Shown here piece after piece: positions 1 through 8,900 of a DNA stretch of 64,000 nt (the first letter of the stretch is position 1; every line of letters begins with the position of its first letter). The notes below the pieces were generated by a model. It made no database searches and was not told where the DNA came from. It was given only the letters and a program-made list of their open reading frames with translations. A program made the translations under genes and the position numbers. This DNA comes from CAZMCH01 sp964564735. Lineage in GTDB: Bacteria > Poribacteria > DTPJ01. The stretch lies in the NCBI GenBank assembly GCA_964564735.1, contig CAZMCH010000003.1:1-64000 (forward strand), read 5' to 3'.

Positions 1-62
1 TTTACTTTAACTTTATTTTCGTGTCCCGAATATGTATGTAAAACATACCAAGATTTAGCCAT
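1..62 (-). CDS. nusG: Transcription antitermination factor NusG, N-terminal part (cut by window edge)
   Basis: Reading the minus strand from an ATG at 62 gives MAKSWYVLHTYSGHENKVKV, which is the start of the NusG NGN domain (a W-Y-V-x-H-T-x-S-G-x-E pattern). NusG binds RNA polymerase and modulates pausing, Rho termination and transcription-translation coupling. A GAGG ribosome-binding site lies 8 nt upstream of the ATG. It follows secE by about 150 bp on the same strand, the usual secE-nusG order. Only about 20 residues are inside the window. Confidence 0.9.
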   Translation of the reverse strand, partial: MAKSWYVLHTYSGHENKVKV

Positions 63-210
63 ATTTCAGACCTCGTTTGTTATAAGATTTTTGCTATTAC
101 CTTTGGTAGAAATCAGGAATCATAACAATTTGGGGATTTAAATAACATAATTGACCCCAATTGACTGAAATTAAAAGGCAGGATTCAAAAGCCTAGCAGA
201 ATGTAAGACA

Positions 211-399
211 TTAGAGATTGACCAGCCGTAACATTAATTGCTGAAGAATGTTATCAATTATTCCCAAATAAATTGACACAATCACAACCAATATTATAAC
301 AACAATAGTAGAACCCGATATTTCTTTACGGGTTGGCCAGACCACCTTCTTCATCTCCTGTCTGACTTCCTGGAGAAATTTAATCAATTTCTTGAACAT
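211..399 (-). CDS. secE: Preprotein translocase subunit SecE
   Basis: This is a 62-residue single-span SecE, the small essential subunit of the SecYEG channel in the inner membrane. The amphipathic segment with the family signature V-x-W-P-T-R-K-E is at about residues 19-26, followed by one hydrophobic helix (about 32-50). I start at the ATG at 399, which gives the sequence MFKKLIKF and has AGGAG 12 nt upstream; an upstream extension of 14 residues lacks SecE character. It lies between tRNA-Trp and nusG, as in many bacteria. Confidence 0.93.
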   Translation of the reverse strand: MFKKLIKFLQEVRQEMKKVVWPTRKEISGSTIVVIILVVIVSIYLGIIDNILQQLMLRLVNL

Positions 400-500
400 T
401 GCGCCAGAATGCTCCTGTCTATAATCGGAAAATGACCTCAAAATATTGTAATAAATAAAACACTAATATTAAAAACACAAAGAATCTAAAAAAACATAAA

Positions 501-577
501 TGGCAGGCCCGGTGGGATTCGAACCCACAGCACCCGGTTTTGGAGACCGGTGCTCTAGCCATTAGAGCTACGGACCT
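501..577 (-). tRNA. tRNA-Trp (anticodon CCA)
   Basis: A full cloverleaf is readable on the minus strand: a 7-bp acceptor stem beginning AGGTCCG, a D loop, an anticodon stem CCGGT/ACCGG around CTCCAAA, the TTCGAAT T-loop, and an encoded 3' CCA. It sits between rpmG and secE. Confidence 0.95.
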
Positions 578-595
578 GCAAAGAAATATTTTGAA

Positions 596-745
596 TTACC
601 TAGTTTCTTTATGATTAGTTCGTTTATGACAAAATCTGCAATATTTTTTGAATTCAAACCGATCCGGTGTTTTTCTTTTATTTCTAGTGGTATTATAATT
701 GCGACGTTTGCAAACATCACAAGCCAAAGTAACTATATCTCGCAC
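596..745 (-). CDS. rpmG: Large-subunit ribosomal protein bL33 (small ORF with GTG start)
   Basis: The minus strand from a GTG at 745 encodes 49 residues beginning VRDIVTLACDVCKRRNYNTT and ending with the bL33 tail HKRTNHKETR, then TAA. bL33 is a 50S subunit protein near the E site. Cysteine pairs C9/C12 and C36/C39 are intact, so this is the zinc-binding (C+) form. A GAGG lies 11 nt before the GTG, and no in-frame ATG gives a better start. The position between tuf and tRNA-Trp-secE-nusG is classical. The ORF is short enough to be missed by length-filtered gene calling. Confidence 0.95.
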   Translation of the reverse strand: MRDIVTLACDVCKRRNYNTTRNKRKTPDRFEFKKYCRFCHKRTNHKETR

Positions 746-831
746 AGCCCAATACCTCGCCAAATACTATACAATAATTTACCACAAAGGCAAAACCATG
801 CCTTTGTGGCTATAATATTTGTCATTTTTGA

Positions 832-2016
832 TTATGCAATAACTTCTGATACGGTTCCCGCACCAACGGTAACACGACCTTCTCTTATAGCAAATCTAAG
901 TTGTGGTTCCATTGCAATAGGTTTACCAAGTTCAACCTGAATACTTACATTATCACCAGGCATTACCATCTGAACGCCTTCGGGTAGTGTTAATGAGCCA
1001 GTAACATCAGTTGTTCTAAAATAAAATTGAGGCTTATAACCAGTAAAGAATGGATTATCACGTCCACCTTCTTCTGGTGTTAATGCATATATTTCCGCCT
1101 TAAATTTTGTATGTGGTGTTATTGTCTTTGGAGCAGCAAGAACCTGACCACGCTCCACGTCATCACGTTCAATACCACGAAGTAATACACCTATATTATC
1201 ACCAGCGCGACCTTCGTCGAGAGTCTTACGGAACATTTCAACACCTGTGCATACTGTTGATTTAGTTTCCCTCAAACCGACGATTTCGATAGTATCTCCG
1301 ACTCTAATCTTACCGCGATCGACTCTTCCTGTAACAACAGTTCCACGACCTACGATTGTAAAAACATCTTCAATAGACATCAAAAATGGCTTATCTTCTT
1401 CGCGTGGGGGTTCTGGAATATAATTATCGACAGCGTCCATAAGCTCAAATATACATTTAGTCCATTCTGGATCGCCTTCCATTGCTTTTAGGGCAGAACC
1501 TCTAATAACAGGAACATCATCTCCCGGAAAATCATGAGCTGTTAGGAGCTCTCTTGTCTCTAGCTCTGAAATCTCTATTAATTCTTCATCGTCAACCATA
1601 TCGCATTTGTTAAGAAAAACAACCATATATGGAACATTGACTTGATGTGCCAATAAAACATGCTCATGAGTCTGTGGCATAGGACCATCAGGCGCAGAAA
1701 CAACCAATATAGCTCCATCCATCTGCGCAGCACCAGTAATCATATTCTTGATATAGTCTCTATGTCCCGGACAGTCAACATGGGCATAGTGCCTTTTGGC
1801 TGTTTCGTATTCAACATGTTGTATTGCAATAGTGATACCACGTTCTCTTTCTTCTGGTGCATTATCGATTGAGTCAAATGGACGATATTGCGCCCAGCCT
1901 TTTTCAGATAAAACTCTTGTAATTGCTGATGTTAGTGTAGTTTTTCCATGATCAATATGACCAATTGTTCCTATGTTTAAATGTGGTTTCTTTCGTTCAA
2001 ACTTTGGCTTTCCCAT
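832..2016 (-). CDS. tuf: Elongation factor Tu
   Basis: A 394-residue EF-Tu, the GTPase that delivers aminoacyl-tRNA to the ribosome. Visible in order: G1 GHIDHGKTTL (about 18-27; the usual V is I), the switch-I stretch ERERGITI, G3 DCPGH (about 80), G4 NKCD (about 135), then beta-barrel domains 2 and 3 ending in VGAGTVSEVIA. Length and all GTP-binding motifs are complete. An AGGAGG ribosome-binding site precedes the ATG. It is co-oriented with four tRNA genes upstream and rpmG, tRNA-Trp, secE and nusG downstream, and probably shares the promoter at 2547-2575. Confidence 0.98.
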   Translation of the reverse strand: MGKPKFERKKPHLNIGTIGHIDHGKTTLTSAITRVLSEKGWAQYRPFDSIDNAPEERERGITIAIQHVEYETAKRHYAHVDCPGHRDYIKNMITGAAQMDGAILVVSAPDGPMPQTHEHVLLAHQVNVPYMVVFLNKCDMVDDEELIEISELETRELLTAHDFPGDDVPVIRGSALKAMEGDPEWTKCIFELMDAVDNYIPEPPREEDKPFLMSIEDVFTIVGRGTVVTGRVDRGKIRVGDTIEIVGLRETKSTVCTGVEMFRKTLDEGRAGDNIGVLLRGIERDDVERGQVLAAPKTITPHTKFKAEIYALTPEEGGRDNPFFTGYKPQFYFRTTDVTGSLTLPEGVQMVMPGDNVSIQVELGKPIAMEPQLRFAIREGRVTVGAGTVSEVIA

Positions 2017-2056
2017 TAAATTCAGTTCCTCCTTGCGGGTTCTTCAAAAAACCAAA

Positions 2057-2132
<76 letters not shown>

Positions 2133-2176
2133 ATAACATTTTACAAACTTAATTTATCAATAAATACACAAAAAAA

Positions 2177-2252
2177 TGGAGCGGGAAACGAGGCTCGAAC
2201 TCGCGACAATTGGCTTGGAAGGCCAATGCTCTACCAACTGAGCTATTCCCGC
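2177..2252 (-). tRNA. tRNA-Gly (anticodon TCC)
   Basis: Cloverleaf starting GCGGGAATAGCTCAGTTGG, anticodon loop CTTCCAA in a TTGGC/GCCAA stem, encoded CCA. Second of the four tRNAs when counted back from tuf. Confidence 0.96.
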
Positions 2253-2259
2253 TCATATA

Positions 2260-2344
2260 TGGTGGGCCGGAGTGGATTTGAACCACTGAAGCGTTTTGCA
2301 TCGGATTTACAGTCCGACTCCATTGGCCACTCGGACACCGACCC
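2260..2344 (-). tRNA. tRNA-Tyr (anticodon GTA)
   Basis: An 85-nt class II tRNA with a long variable arm, anticodon loop CTGTAAA in a TCGGA/TCCGA stem, T-loop TTCAAAT and encoded CCA. Only 7 nt separate it from tRNA-Gly. Confidence 0.95.
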
Positions 2345-2436
2345 AAATATAATAATCAGCGATTTATAATGGAAATTTAATAATTATGAATAAAACTTAA
2401 TTCTAATTATCAAAAAACCACTTTCTATCACTTAGA

Positions 2437-2511
2437 TGGAGCTGGCGAGAGGATTTGAACCCCCGACATGCTGATTACAAATCAGCTGCTCTACCCCTGA
2501 GCTACGCCAGC
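2437..2511 (-). tRNA. tRNA-Thr (anticodon TGT)
   Basis: Cloverleaf starting GCTGGCGTAGCTCAGGGGT, anticodon loop TTTGTAA in a GCTGA/TCAGC stem, encoded CCA. It is the first gene of the operon, 36 nt downstream of the -10 box. Confidence 0.96.
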
Positions 2512-2546
2512 ATAATTAGACTGTAGTTAGAATTCAGCGAAAATAA

Positions 2547-2575
2547 ATTATATAAATTGTATGAGTATTTGTCAA
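2547..2575 (-). promoter_or_regulatory. Consensus sigma-70 promoter of the tRNA-tuf operon
   Basis: The minus strand shows TTGACA (2575-2570), a 17-nt spacer, and TATAAT (2552-2547): both hexamers match consensus exactly. Predicted transcription start is near 2540, about 30 nt before tRNA-Thr(TGT). Confidence 0.9.
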
Positions 2576-2658
2576 GCCTTTTTTCTGAGGATTTGAAAAA
2601 TTGCCAATACATTAATATATCAGAAATTCATTATTTTGTCAAATATTAATCTGCCTGA

Positions 2659-2680
2659 GAGTGCAATTCAAATTTTAGGC
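2659..2680 (+). repeat. Left terminal inverted repeat of the IS relic
   Basis: Starts GAGTGCAATTC and ends TTTTAGGC; exact reverse complement of 3207-3228. Confidence 0.9.
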
Positions 2681-2766
2681 AAATTATCTATTGAGAAAAA
2701 ACAAAAAAAGGATACACTACCTCAATAAGAAGAATAAATCAAAAACTTTAATCGAGGAGGTATCCA

Positions 2767-3174
2767 ATGCTAGATATATTAACCCTTATTGAGAAGATAA
2801 TCTATTGAGAAGATAATCAAACAAATTCGACAATTGATAAAATTCTTTGAAACAAACCAAGAAACTACAATTGATGAAATAGAAACTAATGTATGGAAAG
2901 TAATACTGGAAATAGGTAAATTAATAGTCCAATGGCTCATAGAAACTCGAAGAACTGGCTACACTCAAAAGATAATATTAACAACATTCGGAGATAAAGC
3001 AGAATATAAAGGCATTTTCCCAAAAACAATAACTACTTTGATGTGTGATGTGACAATTCAAAGAGCATACTACAATAAGATAAATGCAAAGGGCGGTTAC
3101 TATGGACAGAAGACGTAGCTCAGTATGCCACATCCTTACGTTTGAAATGGAAGAATAATGAATGGGAAGACTAA
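2767..3174 (+). pseudogene. Internally deleted, frameshifted transposase (ISKra4-like)
   Basis: From the ATG at 2767 the frame stops after 13 codons because a 16-bp unit (TATTGAGAAGATAATC) is tandemly duplicated at about 2788-2818. Removing one copy joins it to the frame running from 2834, giving a continuous N-terminal region that continues to RAYYNKINAKGGYY, similar to the N-terminal part of ISKra4-family transposases. About 3108 the C-terminal tail appears in another frame (WTEDVAQYATSLRLKWKNNE, then WED and TAA at 3172). The DDE catalytic core is missing, so the protein cannot be active. Confidence 0.75.
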
Positions 3175-3206
3175 TGGTTAAGTTATCGTTCTAGTTATTC
3201 GGAGTC

Positions 3207-3228
3207 GCCTAAAATTTGAATTGCACTC
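3207..3228 (-). repeat. Right terminal inverted repeat of the IS relic
   Basis: Exact reverse complement of 2659-2680. It ends 21 bp before the -35 box of the next promoter. Confidence 0.9.
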
Positions 3229-3249
3229 GAATTTTTGAAAACTGCCTCA

Positions 3250-3278
3250 TTGACTTTGAATATTAAAAATCTTATAAT
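3250..3278 (+). promoter_or_regulatory. Sigma-70-type promoter of the oxidoreductase gene
   Basis: TTGACT (3250-3255), a 17-nt spacer, TATAAT (3273-3278). Predicted start near 3285, giving a leader of about 44 nt to the ATG at 3329. Confidence 0.8.
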
Positions 3279-3328
3279 AGAAAAAGGTAATCAATATATA
3301 CCTTAAAAATTCCACGGAGGAAATATCT

Positions 3329-4288
3329 ATGGATAAAATAAAAGTAGGAATAATTGGGGCTGGAGGATTAGCAAATGCTGTTCATTATCCCTCTTTAGCT
3401 GAGTTTGATGATGTTGAAATATCTGCGATATGTGATCTTGATGATGTGCGATTAAAGAACACTGCGGAGAAATATAAGGTAGAAAAAACCTATAATGATT
3501 ACAAAAAGATGGTCAACGAAATTGACCTTAATGCAGTCTATATAATCATGCCACCTCATCATCTCTTTGATCTTGTTATACATTGCCTTAACAGCAAGCT
3601 TAATGTATTTATCGAAAAACCACCCGGAGTTACCGCAGAGCAAACAAGAAATATGGCAATAACTGCTGATAAGAATAACTGCCTTACAATGGTTGGCTTT
3701 AATAGGCGTTTTATTCCGATAATGGTTGAAGCAAAGCGTTTAATGCTTGAACGTGGGGAGATTTTGCAATGTGTCGCTACTTTTTATAAGAATTCTATTG
3801 GTGCAGGACCTTATTATGCAGGGGCGATTGATATACTTACCTGCGATGCAATTCATGCTGTTGATGCTCTTCGCTGGATGGGCGGAGAGGTCAAGTGTGT
3901 AGCAAGTGATGTCAGAAGTATTTATGCTGAGTACGATAATAGTTTTAATGCACTACTGAAATATGAAAACGGTGCAACTGGTGTGCTTCTTACTAATTGG
4001 GTTGTTGGCAAGAGAGTTCATACTTTTGAGATGCACGCAAAAGGCATATCTGCGTTTATCAATGGCGATGAAAGCGCAATCATTTATAGCGACAATAAAG
4101 AAGAACCACTTGTATTAAATGCACGTGAATTTGCTGGAAGCACAGAATCCTATAAATATTACGGATTCTACGGCGAAAATAGACATTTTATCGACTGTAT
4201 TAAGAAAAATGAAATGCCAAATACCAACTTTTCTGATGCCTTTAAGACTATGGAATTAGTTAACCGTATTTATCAAGGGCAAATATGA
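3329..4288 (+). CDS. Gfo/Idh/MocA-family NAD(P)-dependent sugar oxidoreductase
   Basis: A 319-residue cytoplasmic oxidoreductase. The N-terminal Rossmann fold begins KVGIIGAGGLANAVHYPSL (GxGGxA dinucleotide motif, about 5-13); the family EKPP motif (about 97-100) follows, and then the C-terminal alpha/beta substrate domain with D-A-I-H-A-V-D-A-L (about 173-181). Family members oxidise or reduce sugars and inositols; the substrate cannot be read from sequence. GGAGG lies 8 nt before the ATG, and its own consensus promoter is upstream. The following lipoprotein gene starts 24 bp after the stop, so co-transcription is likely. Confidence 0.9.
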   Translation: MDKIKVGIIGAGGLANAVHYPSLAEFDDVEISAICDLDDVRLKNTAEKYKVEKTYNDYKKMVNEIDLNAVYIIMPPHHLFDLVIHCLNSKLNVFIEKPPGVTAEQTRNMAITADKNNCLTMVGFNRRFIPIMVEAKRLMLERGEILQCVATFYKNSIGAGPYYAGAIDILTCDAIHAVDALRWMGGEVKCVASDVRSIYAEYDNSFNALLKYENGATGVLLTNWVVGKRVHTFEMHAKGISAFINGDESAIIYSDNKEEPLVLNAREFAGSTESYKYYGFYGENRHFIDCIKKNEMPNTNFSDAFKTMELVNRIYQGQI

Positions 4289-4312
4289 CAAAAAATGCAA
4301 GAGGTGAAAATC

Positions 4313-4900
4313 GTGAATAAACTTTGGGCAATTCCATTAATATTCCTGCTGGCTGGTTGTGGTAGCTTTGGGGCATCAAGAAATATAGTTCCCATTATGA
4401 ATCCAGATATGGTATATCTAAGTAATACAAAAGGTGTAGCAACAACAAAGAATGGAATATCTGTTGTTGCGGTATATTTACAAGATGTCAAGGAGCTTGA
4501 TGGATTTGGAGTGATGATTATAAATGAGACGCCAAATTGGATTTCTTTGAAAAAAGAAGAATGTATGTTAGTCCAGAATGGTCAGGTAATATACCCACTA
4601 GATGACGAAAAGGCAAAGGCTCGTCTTGGCATGGGATACAAAGCTAAGATGCCTGACGGCTTAATTGCGGATATTTATCAATGGCGTAGAGATATTAATC
4701 TTAAGCCACTCAAAGATACAAAAGTTGTTGATAAAGACAAAAAAATATCAATAATCACAGGTGCAAGAGATAACATATATCTTTATTTTAACACTCAGGG
4801 CAATAATGCTCCAATGCAACTAATAATTCCAAATATATATAATGAAAATACAAAAGAGAGGACAAGCTTCAGTTTCGGATTTGTATTGGAAAAGAAATAA
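4313..4900 (+). CDS. Predicted lipoprotein of unknown function
   Basis: A 195-residue protein with a lipoprotein signal MNKLWAIPLIFLLAGC (lipobox L-A-G-C, Cys at 16), so it is expected to be lipid-anchored in the envelope. I start at the GTG at 4313 because GAGGTGA lies 5 nt upstream; an ATG at 4295 would add six residues and bury that ribosome-binding site. The mature part has alternating beta-like segments and no domain I recognise. It lies between the oxidoreductase and an NHL-repeat protein and overlaps the most upstream possible start of the latter. Confidence 0.75.
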   Translation: MNKLWAIPLIFLLAGCGSFGASRNIVPIMNPDMVYLSNTKGVATTKNGISVVAVYLQDVKELDGFGVMIINETPNWISLKKEECMLVQNGQVIYPLDDEKAKARLGMGYKAKMPDGLIADIYQWRRDINLKPLKDTKVVDKDKKISIITGARDNIYLYFNTQGNNAPMQLIIPNIYNENTKERTSFSFGFVLEKK

Positions 4901-5885
4901 CCGCAGATCCGCAAGATACAAGCAACAAGGATTAGCAACAAATATAATTATCCTTGTTGTTTGCTTATTAATACTTTTTATATCTTTTAATTCATGTAAT
5001 CAATCCAAATATTTCCCATCCACTGATTCTCGTCCTACTTATAACTCAATTGGAATAAATCATATATCAACTATAAAAGGTGTTTTCTCACAACCAAAAG
5101 GTTTATCTGTTGATAACGAGGGAAGAATATATCTTGCTGATTCTGGTCAAAATCGCATTTATATAATAGATAATAAATTAGAGGTAATTGATTCAATTGG
5201 GCGTTTTGGCTGGCAAAAGGGCGAATTTGATCGCCCTATTGATGTAGCAGTTGATAGCCGATTAAGATTATATATTGCTGATAGTGGAAATAATCGTATC
5301 CAGAGATTTAGCTTAATTGATCAGGCTTTCAGCGTTTTGTCAGGTGAAAAATCCGATATTACAGATGCAGAAAAGAATATTTATGAACCTCAGGCAATCA
5401 CTGTCGATTCAAGAGGATATATTTATGTAGTTGATACATGGAATCATCGTATATTAAAAATAGATGCTCTTGGGAGAATGCTTTTAAGTATAGGTGGTAT
5501 CGGCATTTTAAAAAATCCACAAGATATTAGTATAGATAACATTAATAATATATATGTATGTGATACAGGGAATAATAGAGTATGTAAATTTGACATTGGT
5601 GGTGTTAGGGTTGCCTCTTGGGGTAAAGAAGGTTCAGATAAGGGACAATTTCGCAATCCAACAGGCATATCAAATGATGTATATAATAATGTTTATGTAG
5701 TAGATCAAGGAAATCGTAGAATTCAGATATTTGATTCAAGTGGAAATTATCTAGTGGATTTTGGTCAACAATATCTGCAAAATCCTTATGGTATTGCAAT
5801 TTTCAGAGATGGTTATATTTACATTACAGATTTAGAATCAAGTAAAATTGAGGTTTTCAAGGTTCTTATTAATAGTAATAAATAA
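4842..5885 (+). CDS. NHL-repeat beta-propeller protein, membrane- or lipid-anchored
   Basis: Up to 347 residues. A hydrophobic segment near residues 34-50 runs into F-N-S-C, a possible lipobox. The rest consists of about six NHL-type blades, each with a pattern like G-I-Y-V-A-D-x-G-N-N-R-I-x-x-F (e.g. IYLADSGQNRIYIID, LYIADSGNNRIQRF, IYVCDTGNNRVCKF). NHL propellers bind proteins, RNA or ligands; secreted versions are often scaffolds or peptidyl-lyase-like. The start is uncertain: the ATG at 4842 lies inside the previous gene with no clear ribosome-binding site, and a TTG at 4881 is possible. The next gene follows within 35 bp. Confidence 0.8.
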   Translation: MKIQKRGQASVSDLYWKRNNRRSARYKQQGLATNIIILVVCLLILFISFNSCNQSKYFPSTDSRPTYNSIGINHISTIKGVFSQPKGLSVDNEGRIYLADSGQNRIYIIDNKLEVIDSIGRFGWQKGEFDRPIDVAVDSRLRLYIADSGNNRIQRFSLIDQAFSVLSGEKSDITDAEKNIYEPQAITVDSRGYIYVVDTWNHRILKIDALGRMLLSIGGIGILKNPQDISIDNINNIYVCDTGNNRVCKFDIGGVRVASWGKEGSDKGQFRNPTGISNDVYNNVYVVDQGNRRIQIFDSSGNYLVDFGQQYLQNPYGIAIFRDGYIYITDLESSKIEVFKVLINSNK

Positions 5886-5919
5886 AAAATTTTTTTATAA
5901 AGGGTAGGTTTTGTGATAG

Positions 5920-8900
5920 TTGATATACTTTAACATCAAAAAGGAAATTAACACATTCATTTCTCTTTTTTTTATCATATTCTATATTTTTTTCCCATTT
6001 TATTCATCATTTGGACAAAAAAGCCTTTCTATATATGAAAAGTCAGAAAAGATAGACGGTAAGGACTTCCAGAACCCATATCAGCTTATTTATATGCCTG
6101 TTATTCCCTCCTCTGAGAAAGTTTATATAAATGATAATATACTTTTGATAGAAACTGACTATACCATTGATTATAAACTAGGTCAGATAAATATTAAAAA
6201 AGACTTTTCGCAAGATGATATTATCAGAATTGACTATAATATAATACCTGTTTCAATAAAGCAAATCTATCAAAAACAGCTAATTAGACCAAAGGAAAAT
6301 GGAAGCATATTAGAGGATAGTCAAAAAAAGGAAAATTCTCAGATACAAGAGAAGACATTGCCAACCACCAGTTTACCGACATCATCAGACCTTAATTTCT
6401 CTGGAACAAAGACACTATCGCTTTCAATGGAGAAAAACAGGGGCATATCTATAAACCAGCCAACTAGACTAAATATAAACGGCAAAATTACTGAGGATAT
6501 AAGCATTAATGCCATCCTATCAGATGAAGACCTCCCTCTACAACCAGAAGGGACAACTGAGGAAATTGAAGATTTAGATAAAGTGCTTATTGAGATTAAA
6601 GGGAAACACTTATCAGCGACTCTGGGCGATTATGAGTCTTCGTTTGATGATACTGAATTTGTGCTTTCACCAAAGATGCTTGAGGGTGCGCAGGCAAAAG
6701 GCGATTTCAATATCGGTGGATTTACATTACTTGGCGCAGTCTCAAAAGGTCAATCTGCAAGTATGACAATTCAAGGCAAAGAAGGGCAAAACGAATATAG
6801 AATAAGCCTTGATGGGAAATTTATCATAATGGTTGCAGGAAGCGAAGAAGTATGGCTTAATGGTGAAAAAATGCGTCGTGAAATGGATTATGTTATCAGA
6901 GATTATGGTGACCCAATAATTGAATTTACAAAAAGACATTTAATCACTGGCAAAGACGTTATCGTCATTGATTATGAATATATTGATGAAGAAGGGAATT
7001 ACGGACAGAAACTTTATGGCGTTAGAGGAAAGATAGGAGATCAATCAACCATGTTATTTGAAAAGTCTTATTTGCCATTTGGTGTTAATGCGCTGATAGG
7101 TGCTTCCTATGCAATAGAATCAGATGACAAAGACAATCCTTTAATCTCATTAAGCAATAATGATATTGAAAGCCTGAAAAAAAATGAACTTGATCCTGAT
7201 GGAGATGGGAAAATGCTCCCAGCACCCAAAAGCATTTCCATAATTGGATTTGATGGGAAATTGAACTTTAATGAAAATACTTTTTTGGCAGGTGAATTAG
7301 CATTAAATAGACATGATTCCAATACATTCTCTAAGTTTGATCGGATCGAAGAAAGCAAGGCATGGAAACTGGGTGGTTCATCAAACGGAGAACGTTTTCG
7401 CCTTAATTTTAGTCTGAGAGGACTTGAGCCAGATTTTACACCAATAGGTGCAACAACATCTAGCAGAAATAGATCAACCTATCAAAAAAACTATGATCAA
7501 ATTAGCTTTGGTAATATTCAATCATTCAAACAAATTTCTTCACCAGAAGAAAAAGATTATAATTTAGACCTTTGGCTTGAGCCATTAAAGTATATCGAGC
7601 TAAAAGGTAATTTGGGCAGAAATTCATCAGAATATAAAGAACCAGAGCTGATTAAAATTGTAAATGATTATTGGAGTAGAAGCATTATAATAGGGCTTCC
7701 TAATTTACCAAAAATCAATACGAGATTTCAGGAAGTTTCAGAAAAGCAAAATAATAAGGTAAATTCAATCAAGACAAGGGAATCACTGGAACTAAGCCAT
7801 CTTATTTGGCAAAAAATAAACATTAAAATGACCAATGATGAAATTCAGTCATTAAAACTCGACAAGGTTAATGATAATAATGATATAAGGAGAAGTGAAC
7901 AAAGATTCACAATGAATCTGCCATCTTTCTGGAAAGTTTCACTATCTAGTGAATTTTCTTATGAACGAGATTATGTTGATTTCGAAAAAGATAATAATAC
8001 TAATATAGATGATAAATGGCAAAAAACATCATCAGCACGAACAGCGATGTTAAATCTCTCATCAAAACCAATCTCTTGGCTAGATTTTTCAGGCTATTTC
8101 GGTCATAGAAAGTTATCATCATTTGACAATGTATTGGTAGCCAAAGATACATTATCAGATAATACAACAAACGTTGTAGATCTAAATATGAATCTGAAAT
8201 TTTTACGAATTAATTATAAAATTGATAGAAAGCTATCTACCGAAAAAGAAGAGCAATATGTTAATTATGTCATAGTCCTTGTCGATGGTCAGGAAGTAAA
8301 AAGATACCTTCTTCCTGGTGAAGGTAGCTATGTCAGAATTGATGAATATACCTATCGTGAGGACTTAGAAAAGGGAGAATATATACGCCTTATAAGAAAT
8401 GTGAGTGACAAGCCTGTTACATCGCTTGCGTTTCAGTCTGTTTTCAGCATAAGACCTAGGTTATCTTTTGTTAGAAGGCAAAAAGACCCTAAAAAAGAAG
8501 AATCTTTTAAGAGCTATTTAATAAAATCGCTTTCCATGTTTGAACTAGGCACAAGGATCAGCGAGGAACAAGACGATACTTCTGGTAAATTCTATATTTT
8601 GAGAGAATTACAGACAGACAAGACAATTTATGGAGCGAAAAAATACTGGCATAGATCGCAGATTTCGCCACACAAATTACTTTCTGTATCATTAGACTGG
8701 GAGACAAACACATCATTAAACAAGCGCTTAAATAGCCAAATAAGAAGGCTTGAAGCAAATAGGTGGAAAACCAAACTAGAAAGCCCTTTTATTGAAAGGT
8801 TTGTATTGGGTTGTGAATTCGGTAGAGATGACACATTAGAGAAGATCAATTCTATTCCTATCAACAAATCAGGAGTCGGTATAGCAATTTCGGACATATC

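Larger units (their letters stand above)
2659..3228 (+). mobile_element. Non-autonomous insertion-sequence relic with perfect 22-bp terminal inverted repeats
   Basis: The ends at 2659-2680 and 3207-3228 are exact reverse complements over 22 bp. Between them lies one reading direction that looks like an ISKra4-type transposase with its centre deleted. A GAGGAGG ribosome-binding site precedes the transposase start. The 570-bp size, intact ends and gutted gene make it MITE-like. No clear target duplication is seen beyond a possible 2-bp GA. Assignment to ISKra4 rests on recalled protein pattern, not on a search. Confidence 0.75.

Noticed and set aside
611..940. Open frame of 109 codons on the plus strand opposite rpmG and the tuf end.
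   Set aside because: The opposite strand holds rpmG and EF-Tu with clear homology and good start sites; this frame is a shadow.
2149..2346. Long open frames crossing the tRNA cluster on both strands.
   Set aside because: They run through three complete tRNA cloverleafs and have no ribosome-binding site or protein family pattern.
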